Shown: piece by piece, positions 8,633 to 16,653 of the stretch
Position numbering within the stretch: the first letter of the stretch is position 1
Layout: the number at the start of each line of letters is the position of its first letter
Origin: Bacteroidales bacterium
GTDB lineage: Bacteria > Bacteroidota > Bacteroidia > Bacteroidales > Tenuifilaceae
Length of the DNA stretch: 48,803 nucleotides
Reading direction: 5' to 3'
Assembly: GCA_011045955.1 (NCBI GenBank)
Contig: DSBV01000087.1
Span: 1-48,803, forward strand
Made by a program: the position numbers and the translations under genes
The notes under the pieces: generated by a model
Database searches by the model: none
What the model was told of the DNA's origin: nothing
The model's input: the letters and a program-made list of their open reading frames with translations, nothing else

Positions 8633-10324
8633 ATGAGGTTTTACAGGGTTGCAATTCTACTGCTGATTTCAACGGCCAGTGTTGCTCAAACACAATCATT
8701 TAGATTGCCACTGGAAATACCACCCGCCTTTTCGGGAACCTTTGGTGAAATACGTTCGGACCATTTCCACTCCGGTGTTGACCTTCGGACCATGGGCAAG
8801 GTGGGTTTTAACGTTTTTGCTATTGAAAAGGGGTTTGTTTCACGAATCAAGGTAAGCCCAGTGGGTTTTGGTAAAGCAATTTACATTGACCACCCCAATG
8901 GTAAAACATCAGTATATGCTCACCTTGACAGGTTTACTGGAAAGATAGCAGAGTATGCTGAGAATGCCCAGTACCAAAAGCCATCGTTTGAAATTGAACT
9001 TTTCCCAAATCCGGGGGAACTACCGGTAAATAAAGGCGATATTATTGCCATATCGGGCAACAGTGGTAGTTCCGGTGGGCCACACCTTCACTTGGAGATT
9101 CGTGAAACAGTATCTCAACATATCTTAGATCCTTTCGAATTTTTTAATGAATGGAGGCAAACCGATATATATCCACCTGTCATTAACCGCTTGCTTGTTT
9201 TCGAAATTGACAGCTTAAGTTACTTGCTCAATAGTTTAACCTATAAAGCCTATGAAACTATCAAGCGGGGGAGTGATTTCACCCTGCCGTTTCCGGTTAA
9301 TGCGTCGGGTAAAGTAGGCCTTGCGCTCTATTACTACGATACAGTGAATCCTAACAGTTTTAGAGCAGGTATCAAAAAGGCTGAAATGAAAATTAATGGC
9401 ATCAAAACATTTACCTTTCAGGTCGATAAGTTTTCGTTTCTGGAAACCCGCTATGCCAATGGTTTTAATGGTATAACCGATAATGGATGGAGCGGATATA
9501 AAGCAATTCGACTATGGACATATCCAAATAATAAGTTTTCAGGCATCACTCACGTTATCGACCATGGTATTATAGATGTGGCGAAAGATAGCACATACAT
9601 TGTAGATATTAGGGTTTGGGATCATTCAGGAAACAGTAGTAAACTAACTTTCAAGATATTAGGCGTTGAAAACAAGGCTATTGCTGAAAGAATGCCTAAC
9701 CTTCCACTATTCAAGTGGAATGCTGAAAATACCTACAAGACCAGAAGTTATATGGTTAGGTTGCCCGAAAATGCATTATTCCACGATATTCTATTCCAAA
9801 TGTCAGAGAGCCAGCCGGATAATTTTCCCTACCCTATAGTCACTGTTCATAACTCTAAAACTAAACTATTCAAAAAGTTCACGTTGGAATACAATACCAG
9901 CAACATTGCCGAAAACCTTTTGGGAAAGCTCTACATAGCCAAAATTAATGGGAAAGGATTTACGTATGTTGGAAGCGAACCTGCTAAAAACAGCATTAAG
10001 GCAATATGCAACAGCTTTGGGAAATATACCGTGATGATTGATACAATTGCTCCGTCAATTATTGCCCAAAACCTAATACCTAACGCAAAAATCACCAGTC
10101 AAAGCAGCATAAGCTTTAAGCTAATCGACAACACGGGCATCAAAACGTATAATGGTTATATTGATGGGAAATGGGTGTTATTTGAATGGGATCCCAAAAC
10201 TGGCATACTATTACATAATCTTAACCCCAAAAGGACTAAAAGAGGTCAATGGCATAGCCTTAAAATTGTTGTTACCGATATGTTAAACAATAATTCGGAA
10301 TATTCCACCAAGTTTTACTGGTAA
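8633..10324 (+). CDS. exported M23-family peptidoglycan metallopeptidase, long Bacteroidetes form
   Basis: The 563-residue protein has a signal peptide (about 1-19, ending SVAQ). The LytM/M23 domain comes first (about 25-170). Zn ligands H46 and D50 (HSGVD) and H153, with catalytic H151 (PHLHLEIR) and H97 (YAHLD), are all present, so it should be an active endopeptidase cutting cell-wall cross-links. The remaining 400 residues, with beta-rich Ig-like character and many Asn/Thr/Lys, have no motif I recognise. They may position the enzyme on the envelope. Most M23 enzymes carry the catalytic domain C-terminally; this N-terminal arrangement with a long tail is a Bacteroidetes variant. It precedes the acyltransferase gene by 33 nt. 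Confidence 0.87.
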   Translation: MRFYRVAILLLISTASVAQTQSFRLPLEIPPAFSGTFGEIRSDHFHSGVDLRTMGKVGFNVFAIEKGFVSRIKVSPVGFGKAIYIDHPNGKTSVYAHLDRFTGKIAEYAENAQYQKPSFEIELFPNPGELPVNKGDIIAISGNSGSSGGPHLHLEIRETVSQHILDPFEFFNEWRQTDIYPPVINRLLVFEIDSLSYLLNSLTYKAYETIKRGSDFTLPFPVNASGKVGLALYYYDTVNPNSFRAGIKKAEMKINGIKTFTFQVDKFSFLETRYANGFNGITDNGWSGYKAIRLWTYPNNKFSGITHVIDHGIIDVAKDSTYIVDIRVWDHSGNSSKLTFKILGVENKAIAERMPNLPLFKWNAENTYKTRSYMVRLPENALFHDILFQMSESQPDNFPYPIVTVHNSKTKLFKKFTLEYNTSNIAENLLGKLYIAKINGKGFTYVGSEPAKNSIKAICNSFGKYTVMIDTIAPSIIAQNLIPNAKITSQSSISFKLIDNTGIKTYNGYIDGKWVLFEWDPKTGILLHNLNPKRTKRGQWHSLKIVVTDMLNNNSEYSTKFYW

Positions 10325-10357
10325 TAGATAACTTTGGCATCATTAACCGATTGAGAT

Positions 10358-11242
10358 TTGATAACCCTATTCTATTTCATACTATTTTTCATCTCTATAG
10401 TTATTGTGGCCATAATTCCATGGGGCTTGATTTACGGCTACAGCAATCTTATGGCTAAACTCTTGCACAAAGTAGTAAAATACCGAGTAAAGGTAACCCG
10501 AAGCAATTTACGATTGGCATTCCCCGAAAAAAGCGATGCGGAATTAGCGATAATTGAAAAAAAATCGTACCAGAACCTGGCCGATATTTCTGTGGAGGCG
10601 CTTAAGGGGTTTACCATGTGCAAATCAGCCATAAGAGAGCGCCATAAAATACTTAACCCTGAGTTACTCGATTTCTACTACAATCAGAAAAGGAGTATTA
10701 TTGGTGTTGCTGGGCATCTAAACAACTGGGAATGGGGTGCTCTATCGGCCGGCATTCAGCTAAAGCATCACCCGGTAGCAATATACAAACCACTAAGTAA
10801 CAAACTTATCGATTGGTTCATCAAGTGGAACCGCTCAATCAGGGGAACCGAACTGGTACCTCCACATCAGACCTACGATACCTTTCAGAAGTATAAACAC
10901 AAACCTTGCATATACATTCTGGTTGCAGACCAGAGTCCCTCGAACGTATCGAGAGCCTACTGGATAAACTTTTTCAATCAGGAAACTGCTTGCATTCATG
11001 GTCCTGAAAAGTATGCAAAAATGTACAACTATCCGGTTGTTTATATCGATATAAAAAGGGTAAAAAGAGGATACTATACTGTGGAGTTAAGCGTTTTATG
11101 CGATAAACCAAACGAATTAAAGGATGGTGAGTTAACGGCAGCCTACATGCACAAACTCGAAGAAAGTATAAGAAAAAGCCCTGAAAGCTGGTTGTGGACT
11201 CACAGGCGGTGGAAAAGGAAAAGAGTTCAAACAGCACAGTAA
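10358..11242 (+). CDS. lipid A biosynthesis-type acyltransferase (LpxL/HtrB family)
   Basis: The 294-residue inner-membrane acyltransferase starts at TTG. An N-terminal transmembrane anchor (about 4-24) precedes the acyltransferase core. The HX4E catalytic pair is H120 and E125 in GHLNNWEWG, the form common in this family. A second family block, ADQSPS, lies near 190, and WLWTHRRWK closes the protein, as in LpxL/LpxM. It should transfer a secondary acyl chain to Kdo-lipid A or a related lipid (serine- and ornithine-lipid acyltransferases share the fold). The alternative start is uncertain because no ATG is available before the membrane segment. It follows the M23 gene closely. Confidence 0.85.
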   Translation: MITLFYFILFFISIVIVAIIPWGLIYGYSNLMAKLLHKVVKYRVKVTRSNLRLAFPEKSDAELAIIEKKSYQNLADISVEALKGFTMCKSAIRERHKILNPELLDFYYNQKRSIIGVAGHLNNWEWGALSAGIQLKHHPVAIYKPLSNKLIDWFIKWNRSIRGTELVPPHQTYDTFQKYKHKPCIYILVADQSPSNVSRAYWINFFNQETACIHGPEKYAKMYNYPVVYIDIKRVKRGYYTVELSVLCDKPNELKDGELTAAYMHKLEESIRKSPESWLWTHRRWKRKRVQTAQ

Positions 11243-11249
11243 GAAAAGG

Positions 11250-11280
11250 TTTACTTTTTGCTAAGTTTTATGTATATTTG
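11250..11280 (+). promoter_or_regulatory. promoter for the exported unknown/anmK pair
   Basis: TATATTTG at 11273-11280 fits TAnnTTTG exactly. TTTA at 11250-11253, 19 nt upstream, is a three-of-four match to the -33 TTTG. The ATG at 11296 follows 15 nt after the -7 box, which supports that start rather than the upstream in-frame ATG at 11194. Confidence 0.5.
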
Positions 11281-11295
11281 AAAAAAAAGTCGGCC

Positions 11296-11991
11296 ATGAA
11301 AAGATTTATTCCAGTATTGTTGGCAACTGTAGTTTTCATCATTAATAATCAGGCATTTGCCCAAAAATACAGAAATAAAGAGGTAACACTCATAGCCTAT
11401 AAGGTAAACTTGGATCCAGAATATCATGCCAAATTCACTGAATATGCCCACCTTTTTAGGGACCCGGTTAAACCGAAGCACGATAGGATTATTGGACACC
11501 TAACAGCCGACATCTGGGATATTATTAAGCAACAGCTTACCAACGATGTTGGTATGATTATATTGCCCCTTGATGCCTACGGCAACAAGTTTTCATACGA
11601 CCAATATGGATTTCCCAATACTAGCATTAGTAGAGCCCTAAAAAAAGGCAATTCAAAGTTTTATATCAGCATTGATGTGGATATAAGCCCTGAATTCTCA
11701 TCGAAATACATCATCAAAACTTCAGCCGGCACCCCGCGTCAAGTTATTCAACTGGCTACCAATGAGATTAAGCCACGAGTTATCATTAAAATGAACATTT
11801 ACAACGATATAGGCATTATACCAGTAGCCAATACTAAAGGTGAAGCCATTGAAAGCAAAGTAATAACGCTGAACGATAAGTATTTTGACGGTTTTGTTAA
11901 CACTAATATTAACTCACCATACCAAACCCTTTATAAACTGGTTAACCAGGCTGTGAAGGAACTAGTAATAAGCGTGTATTCACGTAAGTAA
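11296..11991 (+). CDS. exported protein of unknown function
   Basis: The 231-residue protein has a clear signal peptide (MKRFIPVLLATVVFIINNQA, cut near FAQ at 23). I do not recognise the mature part. It is mixed alpha/beta with a conserved-looking early segment (LIAYKVNLDPEYHAKF) and a repeated pattern of long beta-strands around 115-190, and it has no cysteine and no catalytic motif. The frame extends upstream to 11194, but the ATG at 11296 gives the signal peptide and sits just behind a good promoter. Its TAA overlaps the ATG of anmK by one base, so translation is probably coupled. A periplasmic or outer-membrane-associated location is inferred. Confidence 0.78.
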   Translation: MKRFIPVLLATVVFIINNQAFAQKYRNKEVTLIAYKVNLDPEYHAKFTEYAHLFRDPVKPKHDRIIGHLTADIWDIIKQQLTNDVGMIILPLDAYGNKFSYDQYGFPNTSISRALKKGNSKFYISIDVDISPEFSSKYIIKTSAGTPRQVIQLATNEIKPRVIIKMNIYNDIGIIPVANTKGEAIESKVITLNDKYFDGFVNTNINSPYQTLYKLVNQAVKELVISVYSRK

Positions 11992-13070
11992 TGCATTTGC
12001 TAAACAAATCTTCAAGTTATAGAATGATAGGCTTAATGTCGGGCACATCGCTCGATGGTCTTGATATTTGTTACTGTTCTTTTCAGAACACTAACAGCAA
12101 ATGGCAATACTCCATATTAGCTGCCGAAACCATTAAGTACCCTATACAACTTATAAATCAACTAAAAGAAGCCCATAAGTATACCGCAGAGCAAATTACT
12201 GCTTTAGACTTTAGCTACGGGAAGTTTTTAGGCGAACAGGTTAAACGGTTTGTTTCGGAGCATGGCATTGAGGCCGATTACATAGCATCGCATGGGCACA
12301 CCGTTCTTCATAATCCTACACAAGGATATACCCTGCAAATTGGCAAAGGTGCAGCAATTGCTGCATCTTCAGGGGTACCCTGCATCTCCGATTTCCGTTC
12401 GGGCGATGTTTCACGCGGAGGACAAGGTGCCCCCCTAGTTCCAATTGGCGATAAGCTGCTTTTTCATGAATTTGACATCTGCCTAAACTTGGGTGGCATA
12501 GCCAACATTAGCTACAATAACACCAGAGGAAACCGTTTAGCATACGACATCAGCGTATGCAACATGCTACTTAACCACCTAGCAGGATTAGCAGGGAAAA
12601 AATTCGATTGTGGAGGGGCGATTGGAAAATCCGGTCAGATTATTCCTGAAATGCTTCAGGAACTAGAAAATTTAGAATACTACAATCAACCATCGCCAAA
12701 ATCGTTGGGTAGGGAGTGGTTCGAGAGCCATATCATCGCTATTCTAGGGAGATATAGCTCTTATAGGCTCGCAAACCTAATGCGAACGGCTTACGAACAT
12801 ATTTCCAGTAGAATAGCTTACGATTGCAACAAGTTGGAAAAGAAAAACATACTGGCCACTGGCGGAGGTGCAAAGAATGATTTCTTGATGGAGTTGATCC
12901 AAGAAAAAATCAAAGCATCAATTACCATCCCCGATAGCAATACAATCGATTTTAAGGAAGCCCTGATATTTGCATTCCTGGGCGTGCTCTACTTACAAAA
13001 TGAACCTGGCGCATTAGCCTCCGTAACAGGAGCATACTCCAACTCCATAACCGGTTGCTTGTACCATTGA
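11991..13070 (+). CDS. anmK: anhydro-N-acetylmuramic acid kinase
   Basis: The 359-residue cytoplasmic kinase opens and phosphorylates 1,6-anhydroMurNAc to MurNAc-6-P in cell-wall recycling. Landmarks are GLMSGTSLDGLD (14-25), HGHTV, the SDFRSGD block with the catalytic Asp, GGQGAPLVPIGD, NLGGIANIS, and ATGGGAKN near the C-terminus for nucleotide binding. Length is as expected. The ATG overlaps the preceding stop (TAATG). The neighbouring M23 peptidase and acyltransferase give the block an envelope-turnover theme. Confidence 0.95.
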   Translation: MHLLNKSSSYRMIGLMSGTSLDGLDICYCSFQNTNSKWQYSILAAETIKYPIQLINQLKEAHKYTAEQITALDFSYGKFLGEQVKRFVSEHGIEADYIASHGHTVLHNPTQGYTLQIGKGAAIAASSGVPCISDFRSGDVSRGGQGAPLVPIGDKLLFHEFDICLNLGGIANISYNNTRGNRLAYDISVCNMLLNHLAGLAGKKFDCGGAIGKSGQIIPEMLQELENLEYYNQPSPKSLGREWFESHIIAILGRYSSYRLANLMRTAYEHISSRIAYDCNKLEKKNILATGGGAKNDFLMELIQEKIKASITIPDSNTIDFKEALIFAFLGVLYLQNEPGALASVTGAYSNSITGCLYH

Positions 13071-13256
13071 TGTATTTTGGTACCGTTAAACCCAAGTTCA
13101 TCAATTTATAAAAACACTTGACGAATTCCCTCAAAAAAAAATTTTTCCACCTTCCTATTTTATTAGCCCGATAGAATTTGTTTATTAACCTGAGGACTTA
13201 TTTCAGGGCTAGACATTGCTATGTGCCAATAGCACTGATTATCCCCTTTGATTGGG

Positions 13257-13402
13257 TTTTAGGCAATCGCTCTTTACCTTGTTTTCCGGTTGCGATGCAA
13301 CCGATACTACCTGAGCTTTGGCCTATGCAATTTGTGTATTGCATAATATTTTGAATACCCCTATACCAAGGGTTAAAACCCTAGGCTAAAGCGATTTGCC
13401 CT
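13257..13402. repeat. cluster of nested hairpins, possible structured RNA or palindromic repeat element
   Basis: Within 150 nt there are three perfect hairpins: CGGTTGC/GCAACCG (13287-13303), TATGCAAT/ATTGCATA (13324-13345) and AGGGTT/AACCCT (13369-13382). There is also a GCCC/GGGC stem at 13397-13410. An 11-bp pairing, GCTTTGGCCTA (13315-13325) with TAGGCTAAAGC (13382-13392), has one G-U and encloses two of the hairpins, making a multibranch fold. A weaker outer pairing joins AGGCAATCGCT (13261) to AGCGATTTGCC (about 13390). No T-tract follows. Confidence 0.5.
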
Positions 13403-13569
13403 TACGGGGCGATTTGTATGGTGAATGCATGCGTCAGGTGACACGCGCAAACGAGGGGATTGATCTAATGGTTGACTATTGATGGTTAACTTGTGCCTTG
13501 TCCTCTCATGTCATACCTAACAGCGCTGAAGCATCGCTTTATACTTTCCACCCTTTACCCCCTTTCAAT

Positions 13570-13598
13570 GAGATTTCTCGCTATCGCTCGAAATGACA
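13570..13598. repeat. dispersed palindromic repeat, copy 2
   Basis: GAGATTTCTCGCTATCGCTCGAAATGACA shares its ends and centre (GAGAT...TCGCT...CTC...ATGACA) with the copy at 1633-1660. Such units recur in intergenic DNA of many bacteria and encode nothing. Confidence 0.5.
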
Positions 13599-13795
13599 TA
13601 GAGCTTTGGTCGTGTGACTAGCTAATCGTTTTTCGATTTCGTTTAATGGCTCACGCATAACTTTTTAACTTCATCATATTCTGTACATTCCGATTCATTC
13701 CGACTTATTCCTCTAAAAATCTTACTGTTTCCACATTCTTATCAACCCGTTTGGATTTGTTAACTCATGGCACTTGGGTTAAACTATCAACCTGG

Positions 13796-13824
13796 TTTAT
13801 AATCAAAAAAAAATATTAGGTTTG
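13796..13824 (+). promoter_or_regulatory. promoter of the C69 dipeptidase gene
   Basis: TAGGTTTG (13817-13824) is an exact TAnnTTTG match. TTTA at 13796-13799 lies 17 nt upstream as a partial -33. The ATG is 26 nt downstream. Confidence 0.5.
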
Positions 13825-13850
13825 TAAACTTAAATTAAACTAAAACGATT

Positions 13851-15605
13851 ATGAGAAAACTCACAATCCAGATTTTTGCTGTTATTGCATTACTGATTAA
13901 TGCCAATACCGGCAATGCCTGCACCAATTATCTTGTAACCAGGGGTGCATCGGTTGACGGCTCAACCATGATAACCTATGCCGCCGACTCACATTACCTG
14001 TTTGGCGAACTTTACTTTAAACCTGCGGCTGTTTACCCGGCTGGCACCATGATGAAAATTTACGAATGGGACACTGGAAAATTTTTAGGCGAAATCCCCC
14101 AAGCTTTACAAACGTACAGTGTTGTGGGCAATATAAACGAATATCAAGTTGCCATTGGCGAAACCACTTATGGCGGACGCGATGAATTACGGGATAGTAC
14201 CGGATTAATTGATTACGGCTCACTAATGTATATCGCCCTTCAGCGTTCAAAGAGCGCACGTGAGGCCATTAAAGTGATGGTGGAACTGGTTGAAAAGTAT
14301 GGCTACTACAGCTCAGGTGAATCGTTCTCGGTTGCCGACAAGAACGAGGTTTGGATTTTGGAACTGATTGGTAAAGGCATCGATATGAAGGTTGACAAGA
14401 AGACCAAAAAGGCCTACAATGCCAATCGCGGCGCCGTATGGGTAGCCATTCGTATTCCCGATGGTTATGTATCGGGCCATGCCAATCAAGCACGAATTAC
14501 CACTTTCCCGCTGGAAAACATGAAAACCTCAATCAGTTCAAAAAATATCGACAAGATTTTTGAACCCGATGTTGAGGTTGTTTATGCCCACGATGTAATA
14601 AGTTTTGCCCGCCAAAAAGGCTACTTCAACGGAAAAGATGAGGAGTTCAGCTTTTCCGATGTGTACGCCCCACTCGATTTTGGTGGAGCCCGATTCTGCG
14701 AAATGAGAGTTTGGACATTTTTTAAGGACGTTAACAAGGACATGTGGAATTACTTTGATTACGCTAAGGGGCACGACCTGAAAAATCGTATGCCCTTATA
14801 CATCAAACCTGAGCGCAAAATTTCGGTGAGGGATATGATGAACTTTATGCGAGATCACCTTGAGGGAACCAAACTCGACATGAGCAAGGATCCCGGTGCA
14901 GGCCCTCATGGACTACCCTACCGCTGGCGTCCTCTTACCTGGCAATACGAGGGCAAAACTTACTTCAACGAACGCACCACAGCAACCCAGCAAACCGGAT
15001 TCTCATTTGTTGCGCAAATGCGCAGCTGGTTACCCGATGCAGTTGGCGGAATTTTATGGTTCAGCGTTGATGATGCCGCATCAACCGTTTACTTCCCCGT
15101 TTACTGTAGCGTTACTGCTGTGCCCGAAGCCTACGCTGAGGGTAGAGGTGATATGCTTACCTACTGCCACGATTGTGCGTTCTGGGTGTTCAATAAGGTA
15201 TCAAACTTTGCCTACCTCCGCTACGACCTGATGATTCAGGATATTAAAAAAGTACAGGATGAGCTGGAAAACCGTTTCATCTCACAAACTGATGTTGTTG
15301 ACCAAACCGCTCTCAAGTTATTGGAAACCAACAAGGATGAAGCAGTGCGATTCCTTACCGATTATACCGTAAATACCGGAAACTATGTGGTTGCTCGCTG
15401 GGAAAAGCTATTCCAGTTCCTTTTGATGAAGTATATGGATGGGAACGTTAAGCAGGAGGACGGTAAGGGTGGACTTAAATACAACCAGTACGACTACTGT
15501 CCAGCCCCTGTCAAGAACCCTCAGTACCCCGACTGGTGGAAGAAGAATGTGATTGAAGCAACTGGCAATAAACTGGCCGTTCCTGAAGGTTCAGCAAGTC
15601 ATTAA
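13851..15605 (+). CDS. exported C69-family dipeptidase (PepD-like Ntn hydrolase)
   Basis: The 584-residue protein has a signal peptide (1-23, ending GNA) directly followed by C24 in CTNYLVTRGASVDGS. C69 peptidases use an N-terminal cysteine as nucleophile after maturation, so signal-peptide removal here would itself expose the active residue. Other family segments are GNINEYQVAIGETTYGG (93-109) and YGYYSSGESFSVADKNEVW (about 150-168). The predicted role is periplasmic or secreted hydrolysis of dipeptides. It has its own promoter and an intrinsic terminator (15631-15661), so it is a single-gene unit. Confidence 0.9.
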   Translation: MRKLTIQIFAVIALLINANTGNACTNYLVTRGASVDGSTMITYAADSHYLFGELYFKPAAVYPAGTMMKIYEWDTGKFLGEIPQALQTYSVVGNINEYQVAIGETTYGGRDELRDSTGLIDYGSLMYIALQRSKSAREAIKVMVELVEKYGYYSSGESFSVADKNEVWILELIGKGIDMKVDKKTKKAYNANRGAVWVAIRIPDGYVSGHANQARITTFPLENMKTSISSKNIDKIFEPDVEVVYAHDVISFARQKGYFNGKDEEFSFSDVYAPLDFGGARFCEMRVWTFFKDVNKDMWNYFDYAKGHDLKNRMPLYIKPERKISVRDMMNFMRDHLEGTKLDMSKDPGAGPHGLPYRWRPLTWQYEGKTYFNERTTATQQTGFSFVAQMRSWLPDAVGGILWFSVDDAASTVYFPVYCSVTAVPEAYAEGRGDMLTYCHDCAFWVFNKVSNFAYLRYDLMIQDIKKVQDELENRFISQTDVVDQTALKLLETNKDEAVRFLTDYTVNTGNYVVARWEKLFQFLLMKYMDGNVKQEDGKGGLKYNQYDYCPAPVKNPQYPDWWKKNVIEATGNKLAVPEGSASH

Positions 15606-15630
15606 TCGCTTATTTTACAATAAAAAAAGA

Positions 15631-15661
15631 AGAGCAATCGGTTAACGGTTGCTCTTTTTTT
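15631..15661 (+). terminator. intrinsic terminator after the C69 gene
   Basis: AGAGCAA (15631-15637) pairs with TTGCTCT (15649-15655), followed by a run of seven T. It lies 26 nt beyond the stop. Confidence 0.8.
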
Positions 15662-15792
15662 ATTCTAAGATCAAATTCCGACGCTAACACAATCTTAATT
15701 TTTATAATTTGTCCTTTGATTTATTGAAAGTCATGCAGCAGGTTTATCAATTTTATCGTACTTTTAGGATGTTAATCAAAACATCAACACAA

Positions 15793-16497
15793 ATGGAAAA
15801 ACAACCTAAAACCGATTATTCAAGACTGGTGATGGGGTTATTGCTGATTTTATTAGCTGGCTTACTGCTCATCGATAACTTCGATTTGTATCCTGTTGAA
15901 TGGGGTAAATACATTTTCACCTGGCAAACACTACTGATTGTAATAGGTATAATTCTATTTCCAAATCGTGGAAATAGAACAACGGGAACTGTGCTGATTG
16001 CCATTGGTGCATTTTTCCTTGCAGCAAAATTTTACGAGTTGCCAGTTTCAATTAGCAAACTTTTTTGGCCAGCAGTACTTCTGTTTATTGGCCTTTCATT
16101 GCTATTTGGGAGCCGCAAGCGGAAATGGCACCCCTACAAAACAGGAGAAGTAAATGACGATCTTATTGACTATGTATCAATTTTTGGGAATCTGGACCAA
16201 AAGTTTACCTCACAGCAATTCAAAGGTGGTAAAATAACCAATATTTTCGGTGGTTCAACCATCGATCTGAGTAATGCCAGGCCTAAAGCAGGGAGAAACG
16301 TTGTTGATTTGCTTTGCATTTTTGGCCGTTCAAAACTCATTATTCCTTCGGATTGGTTAGTAAAAGTTGAGGTAACCTCAATTTTTGGTGGCGTTTCCGA
16401 TAAACGGGTATTACATAAAGTTCTTCCTGACAATACCCCTGAATTAGTGCTAAAAGGATTGGTGCTCTTTGGAGGTGTTGAAATCAAAAACTATTAA
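15793..16497 (+). CDS. LiaF-like membrane protein (toast-rack/DUF2154-type C-terminus)
   Basis: The 234-residue membrane protein has about four N-terminal transmembrane helices (about 13-110: LLLILLAGLLLIDNF, LLIVIGIILF, VLIAIGAFFLA, LFWPAVLLFIGLSLL). A soluble beta-solenoid half follows, with repeated I-F-G-x motifs (SIFGNLDQ, NIFGGSTID, CIFGRSKL, SIFGGVSD, VLFGGVEI), typical of LiaF/YvqF C-termini that sense or modulate cell-envelope stress. In Firmicutes LiaF represses a two-component system, but no LiaRS pair lies nearby. The ATG at 15793 (MEKQPKTDYSR) is preferred over one at 15709 because it begins just before the first helix. Confidence 0.8.
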   Translation: MEKQPKTDYSRLVMGLLLILLAGLLLIDNFDLYPVEWGKYIFTWQTLLIVIGIILFPNRGNRTTGTVLIAIGAFFLAAKFYELPVSISKLFWPAVLLFIGLSLLFGSRKRKWHPYKTGEVNDDLIDYVSIFGNLDQKFTSQQFKGGKITNIFGGSTIDLSNARPKAGRNVVDLLCIFGRSKLIIPSDWLVKVEVTSIFGGVSDKRVLHKVLPDNTPELVLKGLVLFGGVEIKNY

Positions 16498-16584
16498 GAC
16501 TAAAGGCTAATTTTAGCGGGAGGCTGGCGGTGACGTTAGCCTTTTCCCATTATTCAAAAACAGCTTTCAAACACATTGCTTAAG

Positions 16585-16616
16585 CTTGCTACTTTTACAT
16601 AATTCCGTTACGTTTG
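16585..16616 (+). promoter_or_regulatory. promoter of the acyl-CoA synthetase gene
   Basis: CTTG at 16585-16588, a 20-nt spacer and TACGTTTG at 16609-16616 (exact TAnnTTTG). Transcription should begin near 16621, which favours translation from the ATG at 16654 over the one at 16630. Confidence 0.5.
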
Positions 16617-16653
16617 TGATTAATGCAAAATGTTAAACCATAAACGCATTAGA

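Larger units (their letters stand above)
13071..13850. other. 780-nt gene-free region
   Basis: No reading frame here looks coding on either strand and no tRNA is visible. The contents are a poly-A rich segment after anmK (13131-13145), a compact cluster of hairpins (13257-13402, listed separately), a palindromic repeat at 13570-13598 related to one at 1633-1660, and the promoter of the C69 gene at its right end. The stretch 13405-13560 shows nothing definite. Confidence 0.6.

Noticed and set aside
11194-11295. N-terminal extension of the exported unknown
   Set aside because: It overlaps the end of the acyltransferase gene and lies upstream of the promoter at 11273-11280; the ATG at 11296 gives a proper signal peptide.
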